The translations under genes were made by a program, and so were the position numbers. Shown in pieces: positions 5,730 to 8,342 of a DNA stretch of 8,342 nucleotides; position 1 is the first letter of the stretch, and each line of letters starts with the position of its first letter. The DNA is from Dehalococcoidia bacterium (GTDB lineage: Bacteria; Chloroflexota; Dehalococcoidia; GIF9; AB-539-J10): the NCBI GenBank assembly GCA_030621105.1, contig JAUXIH010000037.1:1-8342 (forward strand). Reading direction: 5' to 3'. Below the pieces are notes generated by a model. It ran no database searches and was not told the DNA's origin. It saw only the letters and a list, made by a program, of their open reading frames with translations.

Positions 5730-6841
5730 CCAGTTTTGCCCCTTTGCGTAAGCTCAACTAACGCCTTCCGGATAGTGTCGAAGCTTATTACTCCCTGCAA
5801 CCTGTTATCCTTATCAACTATGGGTAAATTATCCAATCCGTGGCTCAACATGAGAGAGAAAACCTCATTTAGAACTGTATTTGCCGTGGCTGTCTCCGCC
5901 GAGGGGCTCATGACATCCCCAACGCTGTCTCCCTTTCCCAGGTCTGCCTTACCAACTCCCCCCAAGAAATTTCCATCACCATTAACTACTGCTAGCCAGT
6001 TGATTCCCGCTCGCTCCATCCGCTCCCGAACAATCTCTGTTTTCTCGCCTGATTTCACCGTGGGAGGAGAAGCCTTCACCACATCTTTCACCCGGATCAA
6101 CTGCAATCCTTTAAGAGCCCGGTCGGCACCAACGAAATTCTCTACGAACTCGTTCTTGGGGTTATAAAGTAAATCGGCAGGTGTGTCATATTGCACCAAC
6201 TCCCCTTCCTTCATCAGGGCTATCCTATCTCCCAGCTTGATTGCTTCATAAATATCATGGGTCACAAATATAATGGTCTTTTTTAGGGTCTGCTGTATCT
6301 TTAGAAATTCGTCCTGCAATCTTACCCTGGTTATGGGGTCGATAGCTCCAAAAGGCTCATCCATTAGCAGTATTGGAGGATCTCCTCCTAGGGCTCGGGC
6401 TACCCCCACCCGCTGGCTCTGACCCCCAGAGAGCTCACGAGGATACTTGCCTATGAACTCACCGGAATCCATCCCCATCAGCTTTAGAAGTTCCTCTCCT
6501 CTCTGCCTCCGCTTATTCTCCGGCCAGCCTTTTAGCTCAGGAACCGTCTCTATATTCCGCCCCACCGTCATATTAGGGAAGAGCCCTATCTGCTGAATGG
6601 CATAGCCTATGTCTCTTCGCAACGCATTCTCATCCATCTTGGCAGTATCTACCCCATCAATATATATAGTGCCCCCAGTAATAGGGATAAGGCGGTTTAT
6701 CATTTTCATGGTAGTAGTCTTACCACATCCCGAGGGACCCAATAATACACAGAGTTCACCTTGCCCAATCTCAAAGCTCACGTTTTTTACCGCTTCCGTC
6801 CCGTCAGGATAGACCTTGGTTACCATATCCAGCTTTATCAT
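5726..6841 (-). CDS. opuCA: Osmoprotectant ABC transporter ATP-binding protein with tandem CBS domains (OpuCA/ProV family)
   Basis: The ATPase of the importer. Numbered from one residue upstream of the chosen start, it shows Walker A GPSGCGKTT (36-44), the Q-loop around Gln84, signature LSGGQSQRVGVARAL (138-152), Walker B ILLMDEPFGAID (158-169) and the H-loop His196. The C-terminal third holds two CBS modules at about 250-305 and 312-365; in OpuA/OpuC transporters these gate activity in response to ionic strength or nucleotides. The ATG at 6841 is preferred. A TTG one codon upstream (6844) is in frame, but GAGGTG, which overlaps the end of the first permease, sits 5 nt before the ATG. Only 4 nt separate the permease stop from this ATG, and the 3' end overlaps the second permease start. 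All catalytic residues are present, so the protein should be active. Confidence 0.95.
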   Translation of the reverse strand: MIKLDMVTKVYPDGTEAVKNVSFEIGQGELCVLLGPSGCGKTTTMKMINRLIPITGGTIYIDGVDTAKMDENALRRDIGYAIQQIGLFPNMTVGRNIETVPELKGWPENKRRQRGEELLKLMGMDSGEFIGKYPRELSGGQSQRVGVARALGGDPPILLMDEPFGAIDPITRVRLQDEFLKIQQTLKKTIIFVTHDIYEAIKLGDRIALMKEGELVQYDTPADLLYNPKNEFVENFVGADRALKGLQLIRVKDVVKASPPTVKSGEKTEIVRERMERAGINWLAVVNGDGNFLGGVGKADLGKGDSVGDVMSPSAETATANTVLNEVFSLMLSHGLDNLPIVDKDNRLQGVISFDTIRKALVELTQRGKTG

Positions 6842-6845
6842 CAAC

Positions 6846-7511
6846 TCACCTCTCTTTTAATCCCCTGGGAGTAACCCACCACTCCACCCAACCCATGAAG
6901 TTATCAACCAGTAGTGCCAAAATCGAGACAGATACTCCTCCCAAAATAATCAAGTCCAACCGAGCATTTCTTAAACCTCGGAATATGGGTACTCCCAACC
7001 CTCCGGCACCAATCATAGCGGCAATAGCAGCAATGCCGATAATCAGCACGATGGCATTTCTCACGCCAGCCATGATAACCGAGATAGCAAGGGGGAGCCT
7101 TACCTTAAACAGGAGTTGCTTTTCAGTCATTCCCATTCCTCTTCCTGCCTCAATCATTGCGGGGTCAACTCCCTGAAGCGCGGTATAGGTATTGCGCAAT
7201 ATAGGTAGCTGGCCATAGATAATTAGAGCGATGACTGCCGGAAGGAAGCCGATAGCTTTCAATCCTACACTACTAAGAAGAAGCATGAGCAGGCCAAAAA
7301 TAGCCATACTGGGAATAGTCATAGCCACCTCCGCCAGGTAAAGTATAGTGTCCGCTACATGCTCCTTACCTCTGCCGCTGATATAAACCCCTATGACTAC
7401 CCCAAGAACAACTGCTATTACAATGGCAACAAAAATTATCCAAAGGTGCTCAAGGGTCCATCCTGCTAGCTTTTCCGGATGGGCAATTAAATATTGCCAA
7501 GCGTCTAACAT
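6846..7511 (-). CDS. Osmoprotectant ABC transporter permease (OpuC/OsmU type, first gene of operon)
   Basis: This 221-residue membrane protein is the other channel subunit. Hydrophobic helices lie at about 22-45, 57-83, 88-108, 143-170 and 185-204. The EAA loop EAGRGMGMTEKQLLFKVRLPLA is at 121-142, and LPILRNTYTALQGVDPAMI just before it is a close parallel to the same segment of the second permease. Length matches the usual 210-230 residues of OpuCB-like permeases. The ATG at 7511 has only a weak, rather distant GAGG upstream. As first gene of the operon (permease, ATPase, permease, binding protein) its layout matches the osmU/yeh-type order rather than the B. subtilis opuC order, which starts with the ATPase. 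Confidence 0.93.
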   Translation of the reverse strand: MLDAWQYLIAHPEKLAGWTLEHLWIIFVAIVIAVVLGVVIGVYISGRGKEHVADTILYLAEVAMTIPSMAIFGLLMLLLSSVGLKAIGFLPAVIALIIYGQLPILRNTYTALQGVDPAMIEAGRGMGMTEKQLLFKVRLPLAISVIMAGVRNAIVLIIGIAAIAAMIGAGGLGVPIFRGLRNARLDLIILGGVSVSILALLVDNFMGWVEWWVTPRGLKER

Positions 7512-8002
7512 TTGAACTTATTCCTCAACCTCATCTCACATTTACAAAAACTCTCGCTCTGACGGAATAGCTCTCAACAAGGCGTACTTTACCGCTGTGC
7601 GGTAAAAAGGGGGATTTTGTCTTCCAGAAATTTTCACAAGAGGGGAAAGATAATAAACCCAGCTACAGAAAAACTACGAAGAGGCTTCGAGGAATTATAC
7701 ATTTACAAGGAAAATCATAGAATATAAACATCCTGCTTCTATATTATCCTTTTGACTTAGACCCCCTATACCAACCTCGGAAAATTCCCTGTACCTCTCC
7801 CCAGTATAGCTTAATATGTTATCACACAATCCGTCTTTCAGACAATGCCTAATAGAAGCAGCTTCTACCCTGACCAAGTGGCTTTTTCGGGCTCAGTTCA
7901 AGGTTAAAAGGGTTAGCTTAATCCTCCTCAACAGCTCTCAGCAATGCTAAGGATTGCACAACCTTCCCTTTTTCATAGCCAGCTACAAGCGACGGGGTGT
8001 GA
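7512..8002. other. Gene-poor stretch upstream of the osmoprotectant operon
   Basis: About 490 bases without a convincing gene. It should hold the operon promoter on the - strand, but no good -35/-10 pair stands out. A lone TATAAT (- strand, 7699-7694) has no matching -35. A perfect palindrome at 7588-7606 and a 5-bp hairpin CGAAG/CTTCG at 7677-7689, followed on the - strand by TTTTT, are the only structured elements. A 60-codon open frame on the - strand (7877-7695, TTG start) has no ribosome binding site and no recognisable domain. On the + strand, weak traces at about 7881-7970 may belong to the IS3 relic to the right. Confidence 0.5.
7588..7606. promoter_or_regulatory. Perfect palindrome, candidate operator of the osmoprotectant operon
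   Basis: TTTACCGC (7588-7595), a 3-nt spacer TGT, and GCGGTAAA (7599-7606) form a perfect 8-bp dyad about 77 nt upstream of the first permease start. Size and symmetry fit a binding site for a dimeric regulator. It could also fold as a small hairpin in the 5' leader. No regulator gene lies in the window. Confidence 0.4.
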
Positions 8003-8181
8003 CTTATAAATCTTGCTAAGAGTAGTTTTTACTACAAAACCAAGGCAAAGATCTCTGATCAAAAGAAGTTAGAGGCTACCCTGAGAGACCGCATAGAAGT
8101 CTTCTGCCTGGAGTTTCCCACTATGGCTACCGCAGGGATGCCCAGTAGCTATAGAAAAAAAGCCGCTCTTAAACTTCCAGT
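8003..8181 (+). pseudogene. Degenerate IS3-family transposase (OrfB N-terminal region) relic
   Basis: Read from 8003, the frame gives a segment like the start of IS3-family OrfB: NLAKSSFYYKTK at about 8009-8044, then DRIEVFCLEFP at 8087-8119, matching the usual LSRSSYYYKPK and IxxLCxEFPxYGYRR pattern. A one-base deletion near 8120-8121 moves the expected YGYRR into another frame (8122-8136), and stops follow at once. The remaining downstream bases are too decayed to align. No DDE catalytic domain or terminal inverted repeats are present, so this is a dead fragment rather than a mobile element. Possible OrfA-like traces (AQFKVK near 7891-7908) lie to the left. It abuts the end of the DUF3096-like gene on the other strand. 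Confidence 0.6.
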
Positions 8182-8215
8182 ATCTACCATTGGCAAACAC
8201 ACCAAGAACATAAAC

Positions 8216-8342
8216 TTAGAAGAGATATGAGATGATGGCCACAGCCCCAACTATGATGAGATAAATTCCCACCAGATAATTAAGTATCTTGGGGAAAACC
8301 ATTACGATAATACCAAATATCAAGCTGATAATCCCTACCAGC
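8216..8342 (-). CDS. Small membrane protein, DUF3096-like (partial, 5' end beyond window)
   Basis: The last 41 residues and the TAA stop (8218-8216) of a - strand gene are present; the start lies past the right edge. The fragment is almost wholly hydrophobic and shows a short hairpin of two membrane segments, around FGIIVMVFPKILNYLVGIYL with a central Pro and Asn-Tyr. This matches the pattern of DUF3096 proteins (a hydrophobic run, FPRxLNYIVGIYLI, a second hydrophobic run). Members are typically only 40-60 residues long, so most of the protein is probably here. Function is unknown. The call rests on pattern recall, not a search. Confidence 0.6.
   Translation of the reverse strand, partial: LVGIISLIFGIIVMVFPKILNYLVGIYLIIVGAVAIISYLF

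Noticed and set aside
7695..7877. Open frame of 60 codons on the - strand followed by a small hairpin and T run
   Set aside because: It starts at TTG without a ribosome binding site, shows no domain or recognisable similarity, and the hairpin stem is only 5 bp. Chance is a sufficient explanation.

Overview
The window looks bacterial and chromosomal. It has strong Shine-Dalgarno sequences, sigma70-type promoter hexamers, a lipoprotein signal peptide and bacterial-type class I and II tRNAs. The gene mix (an FtsZ/CetZ-like GTPase beside three tRNAs, a short AsnB-like protein of about 484 residues, an OpuC/OsmU-type osmoprotectant importer, a DUF3096-like membrane protein) would fit Chloroflexota, perhaps Dehalococcoidia. 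That placement is an inference from resemblance, not a demonstrated assignment.

Left part (1-1814): a small proline-rich and coiled-coil protein on the + strand converges on a 391-residue tubulin/FtsZ-superfamily GTPase on the - strand. A nested inverted repeat lies between their 3' ends. The GTPase gene has a near-consensus promoter whose predicted start site falls at the ATG, so its mRNA is probably leaderless.

Middle (1815-3840): a divergent promoter with a perfect TATAAT drives a cluster of tRNA-Leu(CAG), tRNA-Arg(GCG) and tRNA-Val(TAC). Next, on the - strand, is an asparagine-synthetase-like gene broken by a single-base frameshift near 3269. Its N-terminal glutaminase domain has Ser where the family has the catalytic Cys, while the ATP-pyrophosphatase half keeps its motifs.

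Right part (3887-7511): a compact four-gene - strand operon in the order permease, ATPase with tandem CBS domains, permease, lipoprotein substrate-binding protein. The first three genes are separated by 4 nt or overlap by a few bases. It ends in a terminator-like hairpin. This is a complete importer for glycine betaine, choline or a similar osmolyte: the lipoprotein captures the ligand outside the membrane, two related permeases form the channel, and the ATPase powers it, with the CBS pair as a likely regulator.

Far right (7512-8342): a gene-poor stretch with a perfect 8-bp-arm palindrome upstream of the operon, then the decayed remains of an IS3-family transposase, then the 3' end of a small DUF3096-like membrane protein that continues past the window edge. 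No CRISPR array, intact mobile element or clearly new multi-gene system is visible. The most unusual items are the Cys-less, frameshifted AsnB homologue, the leaderless FtsZ-like gene and the GCG anticodon of the arginine tRNA.
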